This document shows positions 1 to 7,865 of a stretch of DNA of 28,057 nt, piece by piece. The translations under genes and the position numbers were made by a program. The notes beneath the pieces are model-generated. The model was not told the origin of the DNA. It did not search any database and saw nothing but the letters and a program-made list of their open reading frames with translations. The stretch is taken from contig JBMYYR010000028.1 of the NCBI GenBank assembly GCA_049609625.1, positions 1 to 28,057 on the forward strand, written 5' to 3'. The stretch comes from JBMYYR01 sp049609625 (lineage in GTDB: Bacteria > Bacteroidota > Bacteroidia > Flavobacteriales > CAJXXR01). Position 1 is the first letter of the stretch, and every line of letters starts with the position of its first letter.

Positions 1-429
1 ACCTACGGTTATATCGCCAGAAGAAGCCCCACTTAAGGTAACATCTGAATTGGAAAATGCAATAGTTGCTGTAGAAAACGAGTTGTTAGTTAATGTTACC
101 GAAAAGGTATTAGCACCAGTCAGGGCGAAACCAGACACGTAAGATCCTTCAATACCGTTAGCATCACAATCGTTAGCTACAGATGGTGTGCCACTTCCAG
201 AGCCACCTACAGCAGCAAAATCAGAACTACCATCGGTACTACCATTCACATACAATCCTGCACCATCAGCACAATCTGTACAATAGATAATTAGTCCTTG
301 AGCTGGTGAAGCTACAGCATTCATTTGCACTTCGGTCATACGCGGAGGCAGTAAGCCTTTTGTGGTGCTTTCTACGTCTAGAGCCGCCGAGGTGTGGGGG
401 TTTGTAGTTCCTATACGACTTTGTACTAT
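1..429 (-). pseudogene. Start-less fragment of a surface/tail-fibre-like protein (possible silent cassette)
   Basis: On the minus strand an open frame of 143 codons begins right after a TAA (430-432) and runs off the left edge. It has no ATG for about its first 33 codons. The first residues after a few unrelated codons read IGTTNPHTSAALDVESTTKG, then LLPPRMTEVQMNAV and AQGLIIYCTDCADGAGLYVN. This is the motif common in Bacteroidota tail-fibre-like or surface proteins, usually preceded by an N-terminal signal peptide and a VGIGT-type strand. The remainder, up to GDITVG, is low-complexity Ser/Thr/Asn-rich beta sequence. The N-terminus and start codon are therefore missing, and homology begins abruptly within the IGTT motif. 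The recombinase gene lies about 220 bp upstream on the same strand. It may be a silent cassette that gains a start by recombination, or simply a truncated remnant. Coding origin is fairly certain; the cassette role is inference. Confidence 0.6.
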
Positions 430-476
430 TTAGTAACTAGCTCTTAATGAGAGATTTAAAAACCGATTAATATTTA

Positions 477-592
477 TTTGTATAGTTTTTGTATAGCATC
501 TGGTTTGCAAAGTGGCTTTTTTTACAAAAAAACTATTTAACATATTGATTGTCAATCTATTAAAAAATGTTTTTTTGTATAGTTTTTGTATA
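477..592. repeat. 19-bp direct repeat with an inverted variant, beside the recombinase gene
   Basis: The 19-mer TTTGTATAGTTTTTGTATA occurs exactly at 477-495 and 574-592. Each copy contains TTTGTATA twice in tandem, 11 bp apart, so there are four TTTGTATA units in one orientation. An inverted variant with two extra bases, TACAAAAAAACTAT, lies at 523-536 between them. Related short strings (TACTATTT) occur near 425-432 and 606-613. The neighbouring recombinase has an N-terminal arm-binding-type region, so these could be arm-type binding sites. They could instead be operator sites for the integrase or fragment promoter. The repeats are seen directly; the role is inferred. Confidence 0.7.
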
Positions 593-651
593 ATTAGGTG
601 GTTTTATACTATTTCCGCTTTTTGAAGCAAATAGATGAAACCGTTCTTTTT

Positions 652-1887
652 TTACTCAAAATAACTGTGTAATTGTTTGGCCTGTTCGGCATCGGTTTTC
701 CCTATATATTGCAACAGCATTTTTTCTGTGCTATGCCCTGTTGCATTTTTTAGTAAACCTGTAGGTATTGTGCCATAAAAATTGGTGGCAAAACTTCTTC
801 TGCCAATGTGCGATGACACCAATTGCCATTTGGGGTACAGACCTAATTTGTTTTTATGGGTTTTTTTACATCTTTTAGCACCATAGGTTTCAATGTGTAT
901 TTCTGCGGTTTTACAAATGGTTTTTAAAAGGCTGTTGTAATACTCTATACTCATTGCTTTAGGAAACTGCATGTTTCGTCTTTGCAGTATGTCTATTACT
1001 TTTTTGTGCAAAGCAATAACCATTTTTTTATTGGTTTTTTGTTGCGTAAAAGCCATATAGTATTTTCCGTTTTCTTTATAAACAGCTTTGCTGGTAAATA
1101 CCATAAAGTCGGAAAAACGTTGCCCTGTAAAGCAACTAATTATAAGCCAGTCTCTTGCCCTTGTTTGGCTATCGCAACTCAAGCTAAGTTGTTCTATGGT
1201 TTCTAGTTCTTTAAAAGAAAGATAAACGGGTTTTTGTGCATTGTTGGGTTTTTTTAAAGTGTTTTTCCATTTTTTAAACTCGGTATTTACCTCTTTACCA
1301 CGCAATTCGGCATTAAAACATACGGTTTTTATGGCGGCAATATTTCGTTTAATTGTACTAACGGCATAGTTTTTTTCTAAACAAAACGATATAAAAACAG
1401 CTTTAAAATTATAGTTTATATCGGTTAAGTTTAATACCGTATTGTTTTGCTTTTCGTATAGTATAATACAGTTTTTAACAAAATTGTAGCGTTTAATGGT
1501 ATTGGTTTTTAAACGACTTGTATTTTGGTTTATATATGTTGCAAAACTAGTGGTAAGTGTTTCTTTCTTGCAAGCATCTGTATAGGTGTTGTTTACCAAA
1601 TGTATAAGGGTGGTTTTAGTAAGTTCTATTAGAGGTATATGGCTTAGTCCGTTTAGTACGCGTTGTTTAATTTCTGCTAATTTTAAGCTAATATTGTTTT
1701 GTTCTAGTGCCAAACCAACATTGGTTATTTGGCTTTTAGTATGCACGGTGTTCCAATAAATTTTAGTAACTTTTATAGGCGTTTTTACTTCCATAAAATT
1801 GCTTTTGCCCTGCACACTAAAGTACAATCTTAATGTTAAAAAAGCAGTGGGTTTTGTAGATCTGTATAAGTAGTTTAGACTTGGCAT
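652..1887 (-). CDS. Tyrosine-type site-specific recombinase (Bacteroidota integrase/invertase type)
   Basis: 411 aa, close to the usual length of Bacteroidota tyrosine recombinases with three parts: an N-terminal arm-binding domain (about residues 10-95), a SAM-like core-binding domain (about 110-210) and a C-terminal catalytic domain (about 220-405). The full catalytic set is visible: Arg257 in TGQRFSD, Lys284 or Lys287 in the QQKTNKK hairpin, His360-x-x-Arg363 in SSHIGRRS, His385 in ATGHS and the nucleophile Tyr394 in LLQYIGKT. It should be active on DNA. The gene is full of long T/A runs and looks more AT-rich than the housekeeping genes here, which fits mobile or horizontally gained DNA. 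It points the same way as the surface-protein fragment downstream (1-429), with direct repeats between them. Relatives (Tsr-type recombinases in Bacteroides) invert nearby surface-protein DNA; others mobilise integrative elements. Which applies cannot be decided from this window. Confidence 0.93.
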   Translation of the reverse strand: MPSLNYLYRSTKPTAFLTLRLYFSVQGKSNFMEVKTPIKVTKIYWNTVHTKSQITNVGLALEQNNISLKLAEIKQRVLNGLSHIPLIELTKTTLIHLVNNTYTDACKKETLTTSFATYINQNTSRLKTNTIKRYNFVKNCIILYEKQNNTVLNLTDINYNFKAVFISFCLEKNYAVSTIKRNIAAIKTVCFNAELRGKEVNTEFKKWKNTLKKPNNAQKPVYLSFKELETIEQLSLSCDSQTRARDWLIISCFTGQRFSDFMVFTSKAVYKENGKYYMAFTQQKTNKKMVIALHKKVIDILQRRNMQFPKAMSIEYYNSLLKTICKTAEIHIETYGAKRCKKTHKNKLGLYPKWQLVSSHIGRRSFATNFYGTIPTGLLKNATGHSTEKMLLQYIGKTDAEQAKQLHSYFE

Positions 1888-2220
1888 AGTGTTTATAAAG
1901 TTTGTTAGCTTGGTAATGGTTAAAAATATTGCTAAAATTTTATAAAATAAAAAAAATGCATCGTATTTTTTAGGACAAACCCATACGTGGAAACATGAAA
2001 TGGCTAATGCCCGAAAACAATCTAAATGATGAAGAGTATTAGAAATTGATATGGTGTTTTAGTTTTTGCCTCACAGAAAACCATTAAACACAGAGGAATA
2101 TTGGATCCACGCTAACGATCGTTTTGTTGTCAAAACGGTTCAGAAACAATCAATTCTTGATTCTGTCGTTAGCAGATTTTTTTTGGCTTGGTAATGCCTA
2201 TTGGGGCTTAGACTTCCTTT
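1888..2220. other. Gene-poor stretch between recombinase and symporter genes
   Basis: No convincing gene is present. It holds the recombinase upstream region (AT-rich, about 1890-1975), a foldable element at 2111-2185, and an 11-bp direct repeat GCTTGGTAATG at 1908-1918 and 2186-2196, each copy close to a GTTAGC. A 15-codon frame near 1996-2042 (MKWLMPENNLNDEEY) is too short to support. The stretch may contain the right boundary of the accessory DNA that carries the recombinase. Confidence 0.5.
2111..2185 (+). ncRNA. Foldable three-arm element followed by a T run (candidate structured RNA/terminator)
   Basis: An outer stem GCTAACGA (2111-2118) / TCGTTAGC (2166-2173) encloses two hairpins. 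The first is CGTTTTG (2120-2126) / CAAAACG (2131-2137) with a TTGT loop. The second is 2141-2165, where CAGAA pairs with TTCTG and, inside it, TCAA pairs with TTGA. After the outer stem come AGA and eight T residues (2176-2183), so the plus-strand RNA would look like a three-way junction with a terminator-like tail. It is not oriented to terminate the symporter gene, which is on the minus strand. I found no convincing plus-strand promoter upstream. It could also be a transposon or cassette end. The base pairing is seen; expression as RNA is speculative. Confidence 0.35.
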
Positions 2221-3681
2221 CTACTCAACCAAATCCTCAGAATAGCTAATCATCCAAAGGCAAAGGAAACCAATACAACCATTGAGCGGTAAGAGTGTGA
2301 AGCCAAAATCAAATTGATAGGCGTTTAGCATCCAAACCGAAAGGGCATAACAGAGCACAGGAGCCAAGATACAAACCCAAAACACAGCTCGTTGTCTGAG
2401 TTTTCTTTTTGTCCAAAGTCCAAAAAAGAATAGAGCCAAAAGCGGGCCATAGGTATAAGAAGCGGCCTTAAAAAGGTTGACAATGAGGTTGTCGTTGGCA
2501 ATCCATTTGTAATTCATTATGATGATGAGAAGCAGGATGCTAAAACCAACATGAATCCATTTTCGATGACTGCTGTTGTGAGTTTTTGGTTTGAAAATAG
2601 ACCAAAAATCGACGTAAAAAATAGTGGTTAAAGACGTTAGAGCGGAATCGGCGCTGGAATAGGCAGAGGCAACTAATCCGAGGATAAAACTGATCATCAC
2701 AAAAGTAGAAAGCGAGCCAGAAAGCGCAATTTCGGGAAAAAGGGCGTCGTTGCAGGCTACATCAGCTAAGTTGGTTTGTTGGGCATAAAGGAAAAGAAGA
2801 CCTCCAAAAAACAAAAATATGGCATTGACCAAAAGGAGAACAAAGCCGAAGGAAATCATATTTAACTTACTCTCTTTTAGGTTTTTACAAGACAGATTCT
2901 TTTGCATCATATCTTGATCTAAGCCCGTCATGGCGATGGTGATAAACATACCACTGATAAATTGTTTGACAAAATGATTGGAATCTTTCCAGTCGTCAAA
3001 AAAGAAGACGGTGTTTAGTTCTACTGAGCTGAGTTCTTTGTTGGCCTCCAAAATAGACAAGTCCATGGCTTTCAGCAAGTAAATAATACTGATGCAGACG
3101 GCTGCGAGCATAAAAAAAGTCTGTAAGGTGTCTGTCCAAATGATGGTTTTGATTCCCGATCGAAACGTATAGAGCCAAATGAGTAAAATGGTAATCAAAA
3201 CGGTGGTAAAAAATGAAATTCCAAAATAATCGGCAATATACATTTGGAAAATATTAGCAACCAAATACAAACGAAACGAGGCGCCAATAAGTCGGGAAAT
3301 AAGAAAGAAAAACGAACCTGTAAGATGGGCCGATTGACCAAAACGTTGGCCTAAGTAACTGTATATTGAAGTCAGATTTAGGCGGTAGTAAAGCGGCAAC
3401 AAAACAAAGCTAATAACAAGATAACCAGCTAAATAGCCCATGCACATCTGGAGATAGGAAAAACCATTGGACTCTACCCAACCTGGAACAGAAACAAAGG
3501 TAACGCCACTGAGCGAGGCGCCAATCATCCCGAAACTAACCACATACCACGGCGATTGTTTGTTGCCCAGAAAAAAGGCCTTATTGCTGTCGTCTTTTTT
3601 ACTGGTAAGAAAAGAAATGGCAATCAGCACCAAAAAATAGAGTCCGATAGCCAATAGCATCCAAAAAGCCATATTATCCAT
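2221..3681 (-). CDS. Sodium:solute symporter (SSS family) permease
   Basis: 486 aa, almost entirely hydrophobic, with about 13 predicted membrane segments as expected for the SSS family (LeuT fold). Family marks include FRSGIKTIIWTDTLQTFFML (174-193), which matches the conserved segment before the middle helices, and the helix GLVASAYSSADSALTSL (335-351), where the Ser residues of SSADS usually line the Na2 sodium site. It should import a small solute with sodium across the inner membrane; the substrate cannot be read from the sequence. The start at MDNMAFWMLL puts the first helix at residues 5-26. The gene lies 62 bp downstream of the porP/sprF-like gene on the same strand and may be co-transcribed with it, though no functional link is obvious. 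The next gene downstream is the unrelated recombinase. Confidence 0.9.
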   Translation of the reverse strand: MDNMAFWMLLAIGLYFLVLIAISFLTSKKDDSNKAFFLGNKQSPWYVVSFGMIGASLSGVTFVSVPGWVESNGFSYLQMCMGYLAGYLVISFVLLPLYYRLNLTSIYSYLGQRFGQSAHLTGSFFFLISRLIGASFRLYLVANIFQMYIADYFGISFFTTVLITILLIWLYTFRSGIKTIIWTDTLQTFFMLAAVCISIIYLLKAMDLSILEANKELSSVELNTVFFFDDWKDSNHFVKQFISGMFITIAMTGLDQDMMQKNLSCKNLKESKLNMISFGFVLLLVNAIFLFFGGLLFLYAQQTNLADVACNDALFPEIALSGSLSTFVMISFILGLVASAYSSADSALTSLTTIFYVDFWSIFKPKTHNSSHRKWIHVGFSILLLIIIMNYKWIANDNLIVNLFKAASYTYGPLLALFFFGLWTKRKLRQRAVFWVCILAPVLCYALSVWMLNAYQFDFGFTLLPLNGCIGFLCLWMISYSEDLVE

Positions 3682-3743
3682 GGTTTTTTATTGTTTTTTT
3701 ATCATTATAAGGTGTTGATTTCTAAGCTCAAAGCACAATCAAC

Positions 3744-4748
3744 TCAATCCTGCACTCTGGTTTTCAAGACACTATCTTTTCCAATCCATTCTGCCTCTTT
3801 GTGTCGGTCATACCAACGATTGTTTTGACTTGAACGGTCATTGAATATTCGGATTCCAATAAAAATTTCATGATTGGTTTTTTGCACGTTTTTTAGTTCA
3901 GACTGAATGAGCTCAAACTGATAACCAACAATCAGCTCTTTGGACCTCAGTCCAGCTCTAAGGGCAAAGGCATCATCTAATTTGTATTGAACCCCTGCAT
4001 ACACCAAGTCTTTATAGCTTACATCAATCGCAAAATCGACCTGATAATGCTCATACATTTTAGATTTCAACAAAAATGAAGGCTCAATGGCAATATTTTT
4101 GTTTTGTTCCAACACAAAATGACCATGGCCATAGAGTTTCAACTCTCTATGAAGGTGATTTCGTTTTGTTGTTAATGTATTGGTCTGAACCTTCGATTGC
4201 GCCAAATTATCGGCCGAAAGGCTAAATAAAAATCGGTCGCTAAAAACACTCGCGCCCACGCGTGCATCTATCGCTATGGCAGATTCGTCTTGTTTGCTAA
4301 AAGCTGGATCGACAGGGACAATGGTATTTGCGCCTGCTCCAAAGGTATATTGATAAATCTTTGGACCAATACCAAAAGCTAAATTATAGTCTAAACCTAA
4401 GGGTATTCTGTAACTGTAATCGATACAAACGCCGCTTTGCTTCACTAATCCAAATTTATCAGAAAACAGCATCAAACCCAGGCCGTGCATATCGTCGATG
4501 GGCGAGTTGGCTGTTGCAAAAAATGTTTTTGAGCCATCGGCAACCTTTGCCCACTGCGAACGATAGGAAACACCTGCCGAAAGATAGTCATATATTCCTG
4601 TGTTTGAAGGACTTACATACTGTTCGTTCAGTCCATAAGATGATATACTTGGGTTTTCTTGCGCTTGCGCTAATGGTTTTGAACCTAAAACCAGAGCCGC
4701 CATTAGCCCTAAAACCAGAGGATTGATGCGTCGTCGTGTTATTTTCAT
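3744..4748 (-). CDS. PorP/SprF family Type IX secretion system outer-membrane protein
   Basis: 334 aa. An Arg-rich n-region (MKITRRR) and hydrophobic core ending in PLAQA predict a signal peptide cleaved near residue 29. The mature start, with its QYVSPSNTG and then YRSQW, followed by regularly spaced beta strands (GLGLMLFSDKFG, DYSYRIPLG, LAFGIGPKIYQY), is characteristic of PorP/SprF proteins, about 300-340 aa outer-membrane beta-barrels. SprF is the known partner needed for export of the adhesin SprB through the T9SS. The start codon shares one base with the stop of the preceding SprB-repeat gene (TAATG), which indicates translational coupling and a dedicated substrate/partner pair. Flavobacteria carry several such paralogue pairs, so this need not be the core T9SS copy. 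Family assignment is confident; partner specificity is inferred. Confidence 0.9.
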   Translation of the reverse strand: MKITRRRINPLVLGLMAALVLGSKPLAQAQENPSISSYGLNEQYVSPSNTGIYDYLSAGVSYRSQWAKVADGSKTFFATANSPIDDMHGLGLMLFSDKFGLVKQSGVCIDYSYRIPLGLDYNLAFGIGPKIYQYTFGAGANTIVPVDPAFSKQDESAIAIDARVGASVFSDRFLFSLSADNLAQSKVQTNTLTTKRNHLHRELKLYGHGHFVLEQNKNIAIEPSFLLKSKMYEHYQVDFAIDVSYKDLVYAGVQYKLDDAFALRAGLRSKELIVGYQFELIQSELKNVQKTNHEIFIGIRIFNDRSSQNNRWYDRHKEAEWIGKDSVLKTRVQD

Positions 4749-6850
4749 TATCTGTTGATGCTTACGGTACCTTCAAACGTTGGTTTTCCGGAATAATTTA
4801 GGTTGATGATGTAGATATAGCTTCCCATTTCGAGGGCGTTGCCATGTAGTGTACCGTCCCAATCGGACTGATAATTTGTTTTGTTTAGTATGCGTTTGCC
4901 CCATCGATCAAAAATTTGAACTTGGGCATTTGGAAATTCGTCGAGTCCTAAAATTTTCCATTTATCATTGATGCCGTCGTCATTTGGCGAAAAGGCATTC
5001 GGAATTTTGAAGCAGGTATTTCCTCCCACAACATTTCCTTCCACTTTATATTGATAGGTATTCGAGCATTGGTTGGAGTCGTAAATAGTATAAACATAAG
5101 TCCCGATAGAATCTATTTCTAAGGATTCGGTTTCGGTGCCGTCTGACCAAACTACAGTATAGGGTTCTTTTCCGCCGTAAGGATTGACGTTTATATAGCC
5201 TGTTTCTGATGAGCATGGTTCAAAATTATCGCTTGTTGTTGCCAAAATTTTTGAGCCTGCATTTACAACGAATGTTGTGTCCCACACGCAACCAAAGGTG
5301 TCTTGAACCGTAAGGCTGTAGTTTCCGGATGTTACATTGGTAATGCCATTGGTTGTTGAGCCTGTAGACCAAGAATAGGATAAATCTTGTGTGTCAAATT
5401 TAACAAAAATAGAACCTGTAGAGTCTTTTTCGCATAATTCGTGGGTAATTGAATGGTTCAATAAGTTGAATCCGCCTTCGTTTTCAATAACAAAAGTAGT
5501 GTCAAAATCACAACCAGACCCATCAGAAACTGTTAGCTCATAACTGCCTGATTTTAAGGCCTTCATTTGATTTATATAGAAGGTTGTCCCGTTCAATTGA
5601 TAGACATAATTTCCTAAGCCACCAGAGGTCTTTAGGTTTAATGTTCCATTTTCTGCATAGCACGTTTCGTGTTCAATGTCTAACTCGACGCTGAGTTCTG
5701 AAATGGTATTAAATTCAAAAAACACTGTATCCTCGCAAAGGCGTTCATCGCTCACAAGAACATAAGGCGCTGAGCTTACGTCAACCGTTTGTGTGTACAG
5801 GTTTAGGGCGCCATCAGACCATTCTATCGCATAAGGTTCGGCGCCTCCAGAAAGCACTAAAGTTACTTCTACTTCCTCTTGGTCGCAGTTGATGTCGGGG
5901 TAAGTATAGTTGATTTCCAAATCGCTAATTGATTCAATATCAAACTCTTGAACAATTTCACAACCTAAACTATCACTAACTTGAAGTTGATGTGTTCCTG
6001 CCGATATTGAATCTGGGTTTAGCATCGACCAGCTGAGTGTATACGGAGGCGAACCACCCGAAATATCGGCGGAAGCCCTATAGATGTTGCTTTCGCAATT
6101 TATGATTTGAAGGTCTAAATCGATACTCAGTTCGTCTTCGCTCAAAATAGTAAAATCTACTTCTTTTTGGCAACCAGAAGCATCGGTAACCAAAATTTGA
6201 TGGTTTCCGGATGGTATATGAGTTGAATCTACACCAAACCAGTTGACGGAGTATGGCGAAACGCCTCCAAGAATAAAAAGCTCGGCAGAGCCCGAATCGG
6301 TATAGCAAACAGCATGCGAAAGTATGGGATAAATGTTGAGCTCGGGATAGGTCTCGATGTCAATCTGGAGCGTGTCGGAACAACCCAAAGCATCGCTAAC
6401 CCAAACGGTATACGTTCCATCGGTTAAATTAGTTTCAACAGAGTCTGTTCCTCCAGAAGACCATAAAAAAGTATAAGGTTCTTGCCCTCCAGAAACAGAA
6501 ACATAACCTGTCCCGACCTCGCCATAACAACTCGGATAGCTTGTCAGATCATTAAGCCCAAAGGGTGCTGCTAGTTCGACCGAAAAACCAATGGAGGTTT
6601 CATCGCCGTCAGCATCGGTAACAGTAACGCCATAAAAACCAGCACTTAAGCCAGAAATATCTTCGGTGGTGTCTCCTGTCGACCAGTTAAATTCATAAGG
6701 ACTTGTGCCTCCAGAAACCGTAATGTCGATGGCGCCATTATCGGTCAAATTACATGAATTGTTTGGGCTCACTACGCCTGTAACTTGTGGGTTATCGGCC
6801 AAGGTAATGCCACACAAGCTTATAAAAAAGTAAAGCAAAATTGCTTTCAT
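4748..6850 (-). CDS. SprB-repeat surface protein with T9SS type B (gliding-type) C-terminal domain
   Basis: 700 aa. A signal peptide (residues 1-18, ending GITLA) is followed by about eight units of 70-80 residues of the SprB-repeat type, each with a GG.xPYxxxWSxG core, a GxYxVxVxDxxGC end and a paired Cys. The C-terminal domain (about 613-700) starts FKIPNAFSPNDDGINDKWKI and continues with QIFDRWGKRI and the SDWDGT...GSYIYII strands. This is the hallmark of the T9SS type B sorting domain (gliding motility-associated C-terminal domain). The protein should cross the outer membrane through the T9SS and be secreted or surface-attached, possibly as an adhesin. It is much shorter than SprB itself (thousands of residues). 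It is the first gene of the cluster, has a consensus promoter (6878-6907), and is coupled to the PorP/SprF gene by TAATG. Confidence 0.92.
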   Translation of the reverse strand: MKAILLYFFISLCGITLADNPQVTGVVSPNNSCNLTDNGAIDITVSGGTSPYEFNWSTGDTTEDISGLSAGFYGVTVTDADGDETSIGFSVELAAPFGLNDLTSYPSCYGEVGTGYVSVSGGQEPYTFLWSSGGTDSVETNLTDGTYTVWVSDALGCSDTLQIDIETYPELNIYPILSHAVCYTDSGSAELFILGGVSPYSVNWFGVDSTHIPSGNHQILVTDASGCQKEVDFTILSEDELSIDLDLQIINCESNIYRASADISGGSPPYTLSWSMLNPDSISAGTHQLQVSDSLGCEIVQEFDIESISDLEINYTYPDINCDQEEVEVTLVLSGGAEPYAIEWSDGALNLYTQTVDVSSAPYVLVSDERLCEDTVFFEFNTISELSVELDIEHETCYAENGTLNLKTSGGLGNYVYQLNGTTFYINQMKALKSGSYELTVSDGSGCDFDTTFVIENEGGFNLLNHSITHELCEKDSTGSIFVKFDTQDLSYSWSTGSTTNGITNVTSGNYSLTVQDTFGCVWDTTFVVNAGSKILATTSDNFEPCSSETGYINVNPYGGKEPYTVVWSDGTETESLEIDSIGTYVYTIYDSNQCSNTYQYKVEGNVVGGNTCFKIPNAFSPNDDGINDKWKILGLDEFPNAQVQIFDRWGKRILNKTNYQSDWDGTLHGNALEMGSYIYIINLNYSGKPTFEGTVSINR

Positions 6851-6863
6851 TAGAAGTCAGATT

Positions 6864-7010
6864 TTAGTTAATTGGAACAAAAATACTAAAATTCAACTGC
6901 CTGTCAAGTTTTATCTGAATGGAATTAAGCTCAGGTTTTTTAATACCTACATTTAAGGTGTTGGTTTGGACAAATACATTGGTGGTGGCCTGCGGTTTGT
7001 CTGGCTGCAT
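6864..7010 (-). CDS. Possible 48-aa small protein
   Basis: A short frame starts 18 bp after the stop of the lipoprotein gene on the same strand: MQPDKPQATTNVFVQTNTLN, then VGIKKPELNS and IQIKLDRQLNFSIFVPIN. Its composition (Asn, Gln, Thr, Ile and Lys mixed with regularly spaced hydrophobics) looks like protein rather than random AT-rich DNA, and its spacing matches the 12-18 bp gaps of the genes before it. There is no signal peptide or membrane segment and I recognise no family. It overlaps the promoter at 6878-6907, which weakens the case. It might be the leftover C-terminal end of a larger lost gene. Confidence 0.3.
   Translation of the reverse strand: MQPDKPQATTNVFVQTNTLNVGIKKPELNSIQIKLDRQLNFSIFVPIN
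6878..6907 (-). promoter_or_regulatory. Bacteroidota-type promoter for the SprB-repeat/porP cluster
   Basis: Read on the minus strand, TTG (6905-6907) is followed after 19 bp by TATTTTTG (6878-6885), a perfect match to the Bacteroidota -7 consensus TAnnTTTG with the usual spacing to the -33 TTG. The start codon of the 700-aa gene lies about 28 bp downstream, which leaves a short leader. Confidence 0.6.
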
Positions 7011-7028
7011 CACTCATTATTTTACTGA

Positions 7029-7847
7029 TTAAAATAGCATTTTCATCAGCAAATACTGGTTCTCTGGGTTTTTAAAGTAATGTTTTACGGCAGTTTCTAC
7101 GCTTAGTTGATTAAACTTAGCATTTGATTGAACCTCATACAAAACCAAATAGCTGAAAAAATCGGCGTATTCGCTAACATGCATACCGCCATCTAGCTCT
7201 ACAATATAGTTATCTATTTTAGATTTAAACGCTGTCGAAAGCGTGCTTTTTCCTTCTATAATAGACTGATTTACATAAGGATAATTCAGAAACAGGCTTG
7301 CCAAAATATAATCAATAGCCAGCCGCTCTCGGGTTTGAAATTCTAATGTTAAAGGCGCTTTTTTTAAGGCTTGGAGAAATGTTTTACGCAACTGAACGGT
7401 TTTGTGTTCAAAATCTACTTCGGACAGTTGATATAAGGCTTGGTTGATAAATTGAATTTTAAGCTGTTTTTTGGTTTGAAGGTAGGTATTTTCGGCACCT
7501 AGCGAACCTTCAAATTGTGTCGGATTTTCAGGTAACAACCTAATATTGAGACTTCCGTTGGGTTTCAAATATAGTTCTTGTTCAATTTTTTTTGATCGTA
7601 AAGTGTAATTAAAATTCAAGCTGTCATCAACACTAAATCTAAATTCACCATCTTGATTCACCAAAATTGTATCAACAACTCTTGAACTAAACACGGTCTG
7701 GTTTTGAAACAACAAAACGTGTTCGCCAGCCAATGCTTCAGCTTCTCCATGGACCAAAAAATGACTTGATTGAGTATTTTTCTGTGATGTTTCGCAAGAA
7801 AACAAAGCGAAAAGGAAGACTAAGGTAAGATATTTTATGATTTTCAT
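7029..7847 (-). CDS. Predicted lipoprotein, DUF4369-like N-terminal region
   Basis: 272 aa. Residues 1-18 form a lipoprotein signal (hydrophobic core, lipobox LFSC with Cys18), so it should be lipid-anchored in the envelope. Residues about 30-105 (a GEAEALAGEHVLLFQ strand, a VVDTILVNQDGEFRFSV stretch, then YLKPNGSLNIRL) resemble the DUF4369 beta-sandwich found at the N-terminus of many Bacteroidota thiol-disulfide proteins. The thioredoxin domain that normally follows is absent. The C-terminal half (about 115-272) looks helical and carries no motif I know. The gene lies 18 bp after rnc in the acpP-fabF-rnc cluster, but no functional link is known. Signal and domain resemblance are visible; the function is unknown. 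Confidence 0.75.
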   Translation of the reverse strand: MKIIKYLTLVFLFALFSCETSQKNTQSSHFLVHGEAEALAGEHVLLFQNQTVFSSRVVDTILVNQDGEFRFSVDDSLNFNYTLRSKKIEQELYLKPNGSLNIRLLPENPTQFEGSLGAENTYLQTKKQLKIQFINQALYQLSEVDFEHKTVQLRKTFLQALKKAPLTLEFQTRERLAIDYILASLFLNYPYVNQSIIEGKSTLSTAFKSKIDNYIVELDGGMHVSEYADFFSYLVLYEVQSNAKFNQLSVETAVKHYFKNPENQYLLMKMLF

Positions 7848-7865
7848 GATTAAGCTTAAGGTTGT

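Noticed and set aside
1996..2042. 15-codon frame MKWLMPENNLNDEEY
   Set aside because: Too short, no promoter or homology I can recognise.
2087..2096. CACAGAGG-like strings here and near 14440-14452 as a shared repeat
   Set aside because: The similarity is short and does not extend; likely chance.
2111..2173. Integron attC site
   Set aside because: The outer arms are similar (GCTAAC/GTTAGC), but the core sites miss the RYYYAAC/GTTRRRY consensus at two positions each and no cassette array is visible.
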